A stretch of DNA of 34,859 bases from Myxococcus llanfairpwllgwyngyllgogerychwyrndrobwllllantysiliogogogochensis (GTDB taxonomy: Bacteria > Myxococcota > Myxococcia > Myxococcales > Myxococcaceae). The DNA lies in assembly GCF_006636215.1 (NCBI RefSeq), contig NZ_VIFM01000108.1, positions 1-34,859 of the forward strand, read 5' to 3'. A model generated the notes under the pieces. It was given only the letters and a program-made list of their open reading frames with translations. It was not told the origin of the DNA and did not search any database. The position numbers and the translations under genes were made by a program. Shown here piece after piece: positions 7,357-15,665 of the stretch (within the stretch, counting starts at the first letter, position 1; the number at the start of each line of letters is the position of its first letter).

Positions 7357-8711
7357 CCCCGACTCCGTCCGCGGAGCCCATCGACAACGAAATCGACGCG
7401 GACTGGGTGAACAGCCGGCTCAAGCGGTTCACCCTCCTGGCGTGCCTCCTCATCCATGGCCTGCTCGTCTCCAGCCTCTGGGGACAGTGGGGCACCATCC
7501 TCATGGTGACGGCGGGCTTCGCGGCGGTGACGACGGCCAATCAGGTCCTCGCACGCAACTTCTTCTCGCGCCACACCCGCGTCGTGGAGGCCGGGCGCTT
7601 CACGATGAACATGCTGGCCACCGTCTTCTACGGCATGGCGAGCGACTGGGCCCTGCCCGTGTGGCTGTACCTGCCGCTCAACGCGCTGTGGGTGGACTAC
7701 TTCGCGGACTCGGGCGCGCGACTCCGGCTGGGGTTGCTGCTGGTGCTGGTGGCGGGAGCTGCGCTCTGGGACGGGTGCCCGCCGCTGCTCCCCGCCTGCT
7801 TCGTGCTGCTGTCCGTGCTCACGTACCTCATCTCCGAGGGCCGGGTCTTCCTCACGCACCATGCCCTGCGGGGACTGGCGCACCAACACGAGAAGCTGGC
7901 CCAGGCGCACGCGCAACTGGAGGTGGCCCACCGCCGGGCGCGCGAGCAGGAGCGGCTGTCCAGCCTGGGCATGCTGGCGGCGGGCGTGGCGCACGAAATC
8001 AACAACCCCATGAGCTACGTGAAGAGCAACGTGAACGCGCTGCTCATGGACCTGCGCGCGCTGCAGCCACTGCCCCCGGAGCTGCGGGAGTACGTGGACG
8101 ACGTGCTGCCCGCCACCGCGGATGGCATCCGCCGCGTCGTCGCCATCGTCGCGGACCTGCGGCGCTTCGCGCGCGGAGACCCGGGGGCGCTGGAGGAGTA
8201 CGACCTCAACGAGGAGATCGCCGTCGCGCTGCGCATCACCCGCACCCAGGTGCAGTCGCGCTGCGAGGTGGAGGTGACGCTGGCGGACCTGCCTCGCTTG
8301 CTGGGGCGCCCCGGACAGCTCGCGCAGGTGGTGGTGAACCTGCTCATGAACGCGGCGCAGGCCATGCCCGACGGTGGCCGCATCCAACTGTCCACGCGCA
8401 TGGAGGCCGACGAGGCGGTGCTGTGCGTGCGGGACACGGGCATCGGCATGACGCCCGAGGTGCAGGCCAGGCTCTTCCAGCCCTTCTTCACCACCAAGCC
8501 CGCGGGCGAGGGCACGGGCATGGGGCTCGCCGTGGTGCACGGCATCATCACCTCGCACCAGGGCCACATCCACGTGGAGAGCGCTCCCCGGAATGGCACC
8601 TGCTTCACCGTCCGCCTGCCTCGAGTTCCTCCTCTGGGTCTGCGTCTGGCCGACCTCTCCGATGGGCCCCTGACGCCCCCCTCGACGAAGCCCCGTCCAG
8701 ACGCGGCCTGA
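7353..8711 (+). CDS. Membrane sensor histidine kinase
   Basis: The 452-residue protein has a hydrophobic N-terminal half with about five or six membrane segments between residues 26 and 160, and no extracytoplasmic sensor domain of useful size. A short coiled-coil-like linker (residues 172-200) leads to the H-box SLGMLAAGVAHEINNPM, with the phosphoaccepting His214. The ATPase domain shows the N-box LLMNAAQAM, G1 box DTGIGM, F-box FFTTKPAGEG and G2 box GTGMGLAVVHG. It therefore has every motif needed for autophosphorylation. It is translated from an ATG inside the end of the response regulator gene and is presumably that protein's kinase. The signal may be sensed within or near the membrane. 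A proline-rich tail of about 25 residues ends the protein. Confidence 0.95.
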   Translation: MTPTPSAEPIDNEIDADWVNSRLKRFTLLACLLIHGLLVSSLWGQWGTILMVTAGFAAVTTANQVLARNFFSRHTRVVEAGRFTMNMLATVFYGMASDWALPVWLYLPLNALWVDYFADSGARLRLGLLLVLVAGAALWDGCPPLLPACFVLLSVLTYLISEGRVFLTHHALRGLAHQHEKLAQAHAQLEVAHRRAREQERLSSLGMLAAGVAHEINNPMSYVKSNVNALLMDLRALQPLPPELREYVDDVLPATADGIRRVVAIVADLRRFARGDPGALEEYDLNEEIAVALRITRTQVQSRCEVEVTLADLPRLLGRPGQLAQVVVNLLMNAAQAMPDGGRIQLSTRMEADEAVLCVRDTGIGMTPEVQARLFQPFFTTKPAGEGTGMGLAVVHGIITSHQGHIHVESAPRNGTCFTVRLPRVPPLGLRLADLSDGPLTPPSTKPRPDAA

Positions 8712-8741
8712 AGCGCCCCGCCAGAGAATCGAGTCCGCCGC

Positions 8742-9977
8742 ATGTCTCCGTCCTCGCCGCCCACGTTCGTCAGCCGCTTCGAGCCCCACCACGTGGAGGA
8801 CCCGTACCCGCTCTATGCCCGGCTGCGCCAGGAGGCGCCCGTCCACTTCAGCGAGGAGATGCACCTGTGGGTGGTCTCCCGGCATGAGGACGTGAAGGCA
8901 GTGGTGCTCAACCCGGAGGACTTCCTCTCCGCCAACGCCTTCAAGAACCCCGTGCCGCCCGCGCCCGAGGTGCTCGCAGCGCTCGCGGAGGGCTATCCCC
9001 AGGTTCCGGCGCTGGTGGACGACGACCCGCCCAACCACACGCGCATGCGCGTCATCGTCACCAAGGCCCTGGCCCCGCACCGCCTCAGCGCGATGGAGCC
9101 CCGGATTCACGCCATCGCCACGGAACTCCTGGACGGCTTTGCTCGCGACGGCCGCGCGGACCTGGTGGAGAAGCTCGGCTATCCGCTCCCCGCGCGTGTC
9201 ATCGGCGCCATCCTCGGACTGCCGGACTCGGATTTGGAGCGGCTGAAGCGGTGGACGGAGGACCTGTCGCTCCTGTCCGCGGGCAACGCGCCCGTGGCCC
9301 GTCAGGTGGAGTGCGCGCGCGGGCTCGTCTCCATCCAGAAGTACCTGGCGGGCCACATCGCCGAGCGGCGGCTCGCACCGAGGGACGACCTCATCAGCGC
9401 CCTCATCGAGGCGCGCCACGAGGACACCCCGCCCCTCAGCGACGTGGAGCTCATCAGCCTGCTGGCCATGCTGCACTTCGCCGGCCACGAGACGACGGCG
9501 AACCTGCTGGGCAACCTGCTCGCGTGGGTGCTGAAGGAGCCGGAGCGGCTGCGCGAGCTGAGTGAGGAACCCTCCCGCATCCCCCGCGCGATTGAAGAGA
9601 CGCTGCGGCTGGACGCCCCTGTGCAGGCGATGATGCGCACCACGCGGCGCGCGGTGAAGGTGGGCGACGTGGAGGTGCCCCAGGGCGCGCGAGTGCTCGT
9701 CCTCTATGCCTCCGCCAACCGCGATGGCGCCGCGTTCCACGCGCCCGAGCGGGGCGACCCCTTGCGCTCGGACCTGGGCAAGCACCTGGGCTTCGGCCTG
9801 GGCATCCACTACTGCATCGGCGCGCCCCTGGCCCGGATGGAGGTGCGCGTGGCCATGGAGCAATTGCTGAAGCGGTTGCCCGGCCTGCGACTGGCACCGG
9901 GCAACGCCATCACCTACGTGCCCAACTTCCTGCACCGGGGCCCCCGACAATTGCGCGTCGAGTGGGACCCGGCCTGA
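8742..9977 (+). CDS. Cytochrome P450
   Basis: This 411-residue soluble protein has the bacterial class I P450 size and all defining motifs. The I-helix oxygen-activation motif is AGHETT (residues 247-252). The K-helix ExxR is E286-T-L-R289. The haem-binding loop is FGLGIHYCIG with the axial thiolate Cys358. The conserved aromatic of the PERF-like segment is absent: it reads ERGDPLR where many relatives have an F after the arginine. It would use electrons from a separate ferredoxin and reductase to hydroxylate an unknown substrate; no redox partner or biosynthetic gene is adjacent. It lies 30 bases after the histidine kinase on the same strand and may be read through from that operon. No strong ribosome site is visible before the ATG at 8742. 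A hairpin follows the stop. Confidence 0.96.
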   Translation: MSPSSPPTFVSRFEPHHVEDPYPLYARLRQEAPVHFSEEMHLWVVSRHEDVKAVVLNPEDFLSANAFKNPVPPAPEVLAALAEGYPQVPALVDDDPPNHTRMRVIVTKALAPHRLSAMEPRIHAIATELLDGFARDGRADLVEKLGYPLPARVIGAILGLPDSDLERLKRWTEDLSLLSAGNAPVARQVECARGLVSIQKYLAGHIAERRLAPRDDLISALIEARHEDTPPLSDVELISLLAMLHFAGHETTANLLGNLLAWVLKEPERLRELSEEPSRIPRAIEETLRLDAPVQAMMRTTRRAVKVGDVEVPQGARVLVLYASANRDGAAFHAPERGDPLRSDLGKHLGFGLGIHYCIGAPLARMEVRVAMEQLLKRLPGLRLAPGNAITYVPNFLHRGPRQLRVEWDPA

Positions 9978-9982
9978 CGAGG

Positions 9983-10002
9983 CGGCGCGAAGTGACGCGC
10001 CG
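9983..10002. terminator. Bidirectional terminator-like hairpin
   Basis: Between the convergent P450 and DsbA-like genes, CGGCGCG (9983-9989) pairs perfectly with CGCGCCG (9996-10002) around a 6-base AAGTGA loop. It begins six bases after the P450 stop and ends four bases before the stop of the opposite gene. There is no T tract, which is common in GC-rich genomes. Confidence 0.5.
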
Positions 10003-10005
10003 GGC

Positions 10006-10659
10006 TCAGCGCTTCAACGCGGCGTCGATGTGGCCGGCGAAGACGTCCAGCGGCTGGGCGCCCATCACTCCGGTGCCATTGATGAAGAAGGTGGGCGTGC
10101 CGGCGATGCCCCGGCGCTGCGCCTCCACGAAGTCCGCCTCCACGTAGTTGTTCCACGCCTTCGTGTCGAGCGCCTTGCGGAAGCGCTCCAGGTCCAGCCC
10201 CAGCGTCTTCGCGTACTTCTCCAGCGAGGCCCGGTCCAACGAGCGCTGGTTCTCGAAGAGCACGTCGTGCATCTCCCAGAACTTCCCCTGCTCGTGCGCC
10301 GCCATGGACGCGGCGGCGGCCACCTTCGCATCCGCATGGGTTGGCAGGGGCATGTGCCGGAAGACGATGCGAATCTTGTCGCCGTACCGCTCGCGCAGGC
10401 CCTCGATGACGGACGCGCCCCGCGCACAGAAGGGGCACTCGAAGTCGGACCACACCTCCACCGTCACCGACGCGCTCCGCGGCCCCAGCGACGGAGCGTC
10501 GGCGCGCGGCGTGGCGGCGATGAGGGTGTTGTCGACAGCGCCCGGCTTCGACTTGGGGCACTTGCCGTCACACGACGGGGAAGGCTCGTGGGCGAAGGCG
10601 GGAGCGAACGAAGACAACAGGACGGCGGCCGCCATGATGGCGGAGACCCGGGACTTCAT
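10006..10659 (-). CDS. Exported DsbA-family thioredoxin-like protein
   Basis: The 217-residue protein starts with a clear Sec signal peptide (MKSRVSAIMAAAVLLSSFAPAFA, 23 residues). A linker with two extra cysteines (Cys30, Cys34) leads to a thioredoxin fold with an inserted helical domain. The active site is CPFC (Cys75, Cys78) preceded by WSDFE, and the cis-proline loop is GTPTF (Pro189). These features match the DsbA/DsbG/BdbD-like group (thioredoxin_4), which forms or reshuffles disulfides in the periplasm. A GAGG ribosome site precedes the ATG at 10659. It is transcribed divergently from the AlaX-like gene, with 139 bases between. No DsbB partner is visible in the window. Many secreted cysteine-rich proteins are encoded nearby, for example at 24041, but a direct link is only inference. 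Confidence 0.93.
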   Translation of the reverse strand: MKSRVSAIMAAAVLLSSFAPAFAHEPSPSCDGKCPKSKPGAVDNTLIAATPRADAPSLGPRSASVTVEVWSDFECPFCARGASVIEGLRERYGDKIRIVFRHMPLPTHADAKVAAAASMAAHEQGKFWEMHDVLFENQRSLDRASLEKYAKTLGLDLERFRKALDTKAWNNYVEADFVEAQRRGIAGTPTFFINGTGVMGAQPLDVFAGHIDAALKR

Positions 10660-10798
10660 GGGAGGACCTCGCTTGAGTGTGGATGGGGACGCCGGGCCTC
10701 CTGCTCGGGGACCGGGCGTCGCGGGGCTCGTCGCCCTCGCGAACGAGAGTGACAGCAGCGCCGCGCGAGTTTCAGCGGCGTGTTATTTCCCGCGCACC

Positions 10799-11995
10799 AT
10801 GTCCACTGAGCGCCTCTATTTCGACGACCCGTTCCTCCACCACTTCACCGCGCGCGTCGTCGCCCACGGCACGTGGAATGGCGCGACCTCCGTGGTGCTG
10901 GACCGCACGGCCTTCTATCCGGAGGCGGGTGGACAGATGGCCGACCACGGCGTGCTCGGAGGTCTGGCCGTGCGCGACGTGCAGGTGGATGACGACGGCA
11001 CGGTGCACCACCTGCTGGACGTCTCGGGGACAGGCCCGCTGCCCGCGCCCGGCGTGGAGCTGGCGGGTGTGGTGGAGGCGGAGCGACGGCGCGCGCACAT
11101 GTCGCTGCACACCGGCCAGCACATGCTGTCGCGCGCGCTGCTGGATATCGCGGGCGCGGCCACCGTGTCATCTCGACTGGGCGCCACGTGCACCATCGAC
11201 ACGGACCAGGACACCCTGGACGAGCAGCGTGTCGCCGAGGCAGAGGCGCACGTCAACGCCATCATCGACGCCGACCTCCCCATCCGCGCCTTCTTCCCCA
11301 CGCCCGAGGAGCTCGCCGCGCTGCCCCTGCGCCGCGCCCCCAAGGTGACGGACAACATCCGCGTCATCCAGGTGGGCGACTTCGACGTGTCCCCCTGCGG
11401 AGGCACCCACTGCACTCGCACCGGACAGGTGGGAATGGTGCGGGTGCTGGGCGTGGAGCGCTACAAGGGCAAGGGCCGCGTCCTCTTCTCCGCGGGCCCG
11501 CGCGCGCGGCGCGAGCTGTGGGACGAGGCGGGCACGCTGCGCGCCATGGGGCGGGCCTTCACCTGCGGCCCCTCGGAAGTGCCCACCGTGGTGGAGAAGC
11601 TGCGCCGCGAGCTGACCGAGGCCCGCGAGGCCCTGGGCGCCGCCCGCGCGCGCCTGGCCGAGCACACCGCCGTGGAGCTCGCCGCCCGGTTGGACGCCTC
11701 CGCCGACAAGCACGTCGTCGCGGTACTGGACGGCGCCGGCCCCGAGCAGCTTCGCGCCGTGGCCACCCGCCTCACCTCCCGACCCGACGCGGTGGTGTTC
11801 CTCGCGGGCCGCGCGCCCGACGGCCTCTGCGTGCTCATCTCCCGGGGGGCCACCTCCTCCTTCGGCTGCGGCGCCTTCCTGAAACGGGCCGCCGAGGCCG
11901 CCGGGGGACGGGGCGGCGGACGTCCCGAACACGCCGAAGGCCGCCTCCCTCCCGGGACGGACTGGCCCGCAATCGTCACCTCCCTGCGAGGTTGA
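10799..11995 (+). CDS. AlaX-type alanyl-tRNA editing protein
   Basis: This free-standing editing protein of 398 residues matches the long AlaX type. An N-terminal beta domain (residues 1-95; AFYPEAGGQMADHG is characteristic) precedes the editing core. The zinc ligands are HTGQH (His104, His108) and CGGTH (Cys200, His204). A coiled segment (about 255-295) and a C-terminal DHHA1-like domain follow, with a Gly-rich end. It hydrolyses Ser-tRNA(Ala) or Gly-tRNA(Ala) formed by mistake by alanyl-tRNA synthetase. There is no aminoacylation domain, so it is not AlaRS itself. The ATG at 10799 begins the homologous region; the frame is open upstream without good coding character. The ribosome site is weak. 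It is divergent from the DsbA-like gene. Confidence 0.93.
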   Translation: MSTERLYFDDPFLHHFTARVVAHGTWNGATSVVLDRTAFYPEAGGQMADHGVLGGLAVRDVQVDDDGTVHHLLDVSGTGPLPAPGVELAGVVEAERRRAHMSLHTGQHMLSRALLDIAGAATVSSRLGATCTIDTDQDTLDEQRVAEAEAHVNAIIDADLPIRAFFPTPEELAALPLRRAPKVTDNIRVIQVGDFDVSPCGGTHCTRTGQVGMVRVLGVERYKGKGRVLFSAGPRARRELWDEAGTLRAMGRAFTCGPSEVPTVVEKLRRELTEAREALGAARARLAEHTAVELAARLDASADKHVVAVLDGAGPEQLRAVATRLTSRPDAVVFLAGRAPDGLCVLISRGATSSFGCGAFLKRAAEAAGGRGGGRPEHAEGRLPPGTDWPAIVTSLRG

Positions 11996-12144
11996 CCCAG
12001 GGGGGGCATACCCGCACCCACCCGCAACGCGCCGCGTCATGAGTTCCCGACCGAAGGGATTTTCCCCGCCACGTTCAAACGAGCGGAGGGGGCGCTCCAC
12101 CGGTGGAACGACATGAGAAGATGGGTGTAGGGGTTCGCGCCACG

Positions 12145-12696
12145 ATGGACGACGGGCAGCACCGCCAGTTCGATGCTTTTGCACGCTCGCGACGGCCGGG
12201 ACTGCTGCGTCTTGCGCGACGACTGTGCTCCGGGGGTGGAATCGACCCGGAGGACCTGGTGCAGGAAACACTCGAGCGCGCCTACCGGAACTTCGACCGG
12301 TTGGTGGCGGAGAACCCGGGCGCGGTGAGCGTGTGGCTGAGCACCACGCTGAGCAACCGCTTCCTGGACCACTGCCGGCGCAGACGCACGGAGGTGTTGG
12401 GGGCACCGTCGTTGCGCGTGGTGCAGGACCAGGAGGTGACCGGGGAGCCGGTGCCGCTGGAGCAATGGGAGCAGGTCACTCGGGATGACTTCCAGCGCGC
12501 CATCGAGCAGCTCCGGCCACCGCAATTGAGGGAGGCGTACCGGCTGCACGTGGCCGGACTTCGATATCGGGCCATCGCGCGGCAGTTGGATGCGCCCGAA
12601 GGAACAGTGGGGCGGTGGCTCAGCGAGGCGCGGCAGGCTCTGCGAGGGCTGCTGGCCCCCGGCGCCGCCTCGAGTGAGGGCAGGGCCAGACCATGA
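12145..12696 (+). CDS. ECF-like RNA polymerase sigma factor
   Basis: A 183-residue two-domain sigma factor. Region 2 (about residues 10-82) includes DPEDLVQETLERAYRNFDRL and the following WLSTTLSNRFLDHCRRRR helix, which contact core polymerase and the -10 element. Region 4 (about 115-172) has the helix-turn-helix YRAIARQLDAPEGTVGRWLSEAR. The start is uncertain: ATG 12145 has AGGGG eleven bases upstream, while ATG 12121 and GTG 12103 would add 8 or 14 residues. Its stop overlaps the start of the next gene by four bases (ATGA). That gene encodes an N-terminal zinc-finger anti-sigma motif, so the next protein is the likely inhibitor. I see no clear ECF promoter motif upstream that would show autoregulation. 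Confidence 0.92.
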   Translation: MDDGQHRQFDAFARSRRPGLLRLARRLCSGGGIDPEDLVQETLERAYRNFDRLVAENPGAVSVWLSTTLSNRFLDHCRRRRTEVLGAPSLRVVQDQEVTGEPVPLEQWEQVTRDDFQRAIEQLRPPQLREAYRLHVAGLRYRAIARQLDAPEGTVGRWLSEARQALRGLLAPGAASSEGRARP

Positions 12697-15632
12697 ATGA
12701 GCTGTGCGACACACTGGAGACCTTCATCGACGGCGAGCTGGCGCCGGTGGACGCGGAGAACTTCCGCCACCACCTGACCCGCTGCCACGCGTGTGAGGCG
12801 CGGATGAAGGAGCTGCTCGCCCTGGAGCTCATCGCGGACGACGCACTGCACGCCTCCGGTGACACGCTCCCCTTCGTGCGTCCCCCGTCCCTGCTGAAGC
12901 GGCGAAGGACCTGGATGATGGTGGTGCCGCTGGCGCTGGCCGCGGGCCTGGCGGCGTGGGTGCTCGTGACGCGGCCGGCTTCGTCGACGGACTCTTCCGA
13001 ACTGTGGCTGGGGCAGACGCCCGGGCGCACGTTGGAGGCCCGGTTGACCCATCCGGGCGCGGACCGGCACCGCCCCTACGAGGTGATGCGCAGTGGCGGC
13101 GACAAGCCCCGCGCGCTGTCACTGCGGGAGCTGGCGAAGCTGGAGGAGGCCGGAGACGAGCGAGGCATCGCCTCCGCGTACCTGCTGCGCGGAGACCCGG
13201 CCCAGGCTGGCGCCTTCCTGGACAAGCTCGACGCATCGCCGGACCTGGACTCGGACCGCGCCGCGCTGGCGCTTCAGCGAGGCGCCCCCGAGGAAGCCCT
13301 GGCGCTGGCGGACCGCGCGCTGAAGCAGCGGCCCGAACATGCGCAGGCCTTGTGGAACCGGGGACTGGCGCTCAAGGCCCTGGGCCTGTCGCTGCAAGCC
13401 GCGGAGGCCTTCGACCGGGTGGCGGCGATGAAGGAGCCCGGCTGGAGCGATGAGGCCGCGCAACGCGCCACGGAGCTGCGGCGTCAGGAAGAAGAACAGC
13501 GCAAGGGCTGGAAGGGCGCCAAGCAGCGCTGCGATGACATGGTGCTCGGAGGTGGTGTGCTTTCGCCGGCGGAGGTGGAGCGCTACCCGGGCCTGTCCCG
13601 CCTGTGCTTCTACGATGCCCTGCGCACCGCCACCCTCGCCGAGCGAGTGGAGTCCCTGCGTCCACTCGCCGTCCAGTTGGACCGCGTCGACGGAGGCACG
13701 CATCTGGAAGACGCCCTGCGCCGCGCAGCGCGGGTGGACTTCGAGGCGCGCGCGCCCCTGGCGAAGGAATACGTCCGCCTCACGCGAGGCGAGCTGGCAC
13801 CGGCGGCGAGGGACACGCTGATTGCGAAGCTGCGCGAGGCGCGGCAGGAGGACATCCTGCTGGGCGCGCTGCTCTTCGTGTCGGACCCGCGTCAGCACGA
13901 GGAGGAGTACCGCGCGCTCGCGCTGGCCACGAAGGACCCCTGGTTCGCCCTGCTGGCCGAGGAGCGTCAGGCGAAGGCGGACCTCCAGCGAGGACAAGCG
14001 CCGCGGGCCCTGACGCGATTGACCGTGGCCCTGCGCACCTGCGACTCCGAGCAGCGCTTCAGCTATCGCTGCCTGGAGCTCCTGCGGAATCTGTCCCTGG
14101 TGGAGCGGCAGCTTCACCGCCCCGTGGAGGCGCGGACGCACGGACTCGCGGCGCTCGCGCGCGCGCGCGGTGGCCGGGAGTGGTCCAAGGAGTTCCGACT
14201 CATCCAGGAGCTGGGACAGGTGGCCATCTTCCATGGGGACCTGTCGTTGGCCCGCGCGTACATGGAGGAAGCCATCCTGCGCACACCGGAGCGCTGCGAG
14301 GACCATGAGCTGCCCTACGCGAACCTCGCGCTCGCGTACTACCGCACCTTCGACTTCGCGGGCGCCCGGGAGCAGTTGGACCGCGCGGCGAAGTGCGGCC
14401 GTCCTCCGTCCCTGGCGCGGGCCTTCGTCATCGCGGACCTGGCGCATACCCACGCCCGAAGCGACATGGACGCGGACCTCCTCACGCGCGGACTGGCGGC
14501 GATTCGCACGACGCCCGCGTCGCTGGAGGCCGCGGGGGATGGCCCCATGCTGCGCCACATCGAAGGGCGCTTCTTCGTCGAGCAGGACCGGCGCCGGGGA
14601 CAGGCCCTGCTGCGTCAAGCCATCACCGAGGCGGCGCCGCTGCTCGCCTCGGATGTGACCGCGCGCAAGGCGCGGGTCTACAGCTACACGTCGCTCATCC
14701 TGGACGCGGCCCACCACGGAGAGTTGGAGAAGGCGCTCGCCCTCTTCGCCGAGGAACGCTCGCTGGCGCTGCCCGAGCGCTGCGCGCTGGGTGTCACGGT
14801 GGATGACGAGCGCACGGCCCTGGTGGCCCGGGATGCATCCGGACGGCTCCTCGGTCACTACGACGCGGATCGCCGCCAGCGCCTGGAAGGCGTCGAGGGC
14901 CTGGTGCCCGCGAAGCTCGTGGACGCGCTGCGGGACTGTCCCAGCGTGGACGTGCTGGCGCGCCCGCCCGTCCTGGGCAAGCCCGGGTTGCTGCCGCCGG
15001 ACCTCGCCTGGACGTACCGGGTGGCCCCGCCGCCCCCGGCGTCCTCGCCACATGCCCAGCGCCGGCTCGTCGTGGCCGACGTGAATGCGCCCGCGGAGCT
15101 GCGCCTGCCATCGCTGCGCGCCTGGAGTCCTCCGGATGCGGAGGACAGCTCGCTGTCGACCCTGAAGGGGGCCTCGGCCACGCCGACCCAGGTGCTCCGG
15201 GCGATGCACGAGGCCACCGAGGTGCAGATTCACGCCCACGGCGTCGTCGACCCGCATGTCGCCGACGGCTCCCTGCTCGTGCTCTCTCCCGAGGAGCAGG
15301 GCGGGCGCTATGCGCTGACGGCCGCCGACGTCCAGGGGCAGCGGCTCCTGGGGCGGCCCGTGGTGCTGCTCGCGGCCTGCCATGCCGCGCACAGCACGAC
15401 CTACTTCCACGAAACGTTTGGTTTGCCCGTGGCGTTCGTGGAGGCCGGCGCGCGAGCGGTGCTCGCCGCCACCCAGGAGATTCCCGACACCGAGGCGTCC
15501 GCCTTCTTCGAGCCGGTGCTGGAGCGCATTCGCGCGGGAATCCCCGCAGCCCTCGTCCTGCGTGATGCACGCCAGGACTGGCTTCGCAGTCGGGGGAGTG
15601 CCTGGGTCCGCCAGGTGCTCCTCTTCGAATAG
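12693..15632 (+). CDS. ZAS anti-sigma / TPR / CHAT protease fusion protein
   Basis: This 979-residue protein combines four parts. Residues 1-40 hold a zinc-binding anti-sigma (ZAS, zf-HC2) motif: His27-x3-Cys31-x2-Cys34, with Cys5 nearby. Residues 74-92 form a single membrane helix after a KRRR stop. Residues about 130-680 are helical and TPR-like (for example EEALALADRALKQRPEHAQALWN). Residues about 735-979 form a CHAT caspase-like domain with the dyad His849 (IHAHG) and Cys896 (LLAACHAA). The topology puts the ZAS in the cytoplasm and the TPR-CHAT part probably outside the inner membrane. The sigma factor gene overlaps its start by four bases, and a lipoprotein gene follows 33 bases after its stop. 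I infer that the ZAS domain holds the sigma factor at the membrane and that CHAT-driven proteolysis could release it. The domains are seen; the mechanism is a hypothesis. Confidence 0.9.
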   Translation: MNELCDTLETFIDGELAPVDAENFRHHLTRCHACEARMKELLALELIADDALHASGDTLPFVRPPSLLKRRRTWMMVVPLALAAGLAAWVLVTRPASSTDSSELWLGQTPGRTLEARLTHPGADRHRPYEVMRSGGDKPRALSLRELAKLEEAGDERGIASAYLLRGDPAQAGAFLDKLDASPDLDSDRAALALQRGAPEEALALADRALKQRPEHAQALWNRGLALKALGLSLQAAEAFDRVAAMKEPGWSDEAAQRATELRRQEEEQRKGWKGAKQRCDDMVLGGGVLSPAEVERYPGLSRLCFYDALRTATLAERVESLRPLAVQLDRVDGGTHLEDALRRAARVDFEARAPLAKEYVRLTRGELAPAARDTLIAKLREARQEDILLGALLFVSDPRQHEEEYRALALATKDPWFALLAEERQAKADLQRGQAPRALTRLTVALRTCDSEQRFSYRCLELLRNLSLVERQLHRPVEARTHGLAALARARGGREWSKEFRLIQELGQVAIFHGDLSLARAYMEEAILRTPERCEDHELPYANLALAYYRTFDFAGAREQLDRAAKCGRPPSLARAFVIADLAHTHARSDMDADLLTRGLAAIRTTPASLEAAGDGPMLRHIEGRFFVEQDRRRGQALLRQAITEAAPLLASDVTARKARVYSYTSLILDAAHHGELEKALALFAEERSLALPERCALGVTVDDERTALVARDASGRLLGHYDADRRQRLEGVEGLVPAKLVDALRDCPSVDVLARPPVLGKPGLLPPDLAWTYRVAPPPPASSPHAQRRLVVADVNAPAELRLPSLRAWSPPDAEDSSLSTLKGASATPTQVLRAMHEATEVQIHAHGVVDPHVADGSLLVLSPEEQGGRYALTAADVQGQRLLGRPVVLLAACHAAHSTTYFHETFGLPVAFVEAGARAVLAATQEIPDTEASAFFEPVLERIRAGIPAALVLRDARQDWLRSRGSAWVRQVLLFE

Positions 15633-15665
15633 TCGTCTCCTTTCGACCCCGAGCTCCAAGTCATC

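Noticed and set aside
7050..9950. Open frame of nearly 970 codons on the minus strand across the kinase and P450 genes
   Set aside because: It covers two well-recognised plus-strand genes and shows no domain of its own.
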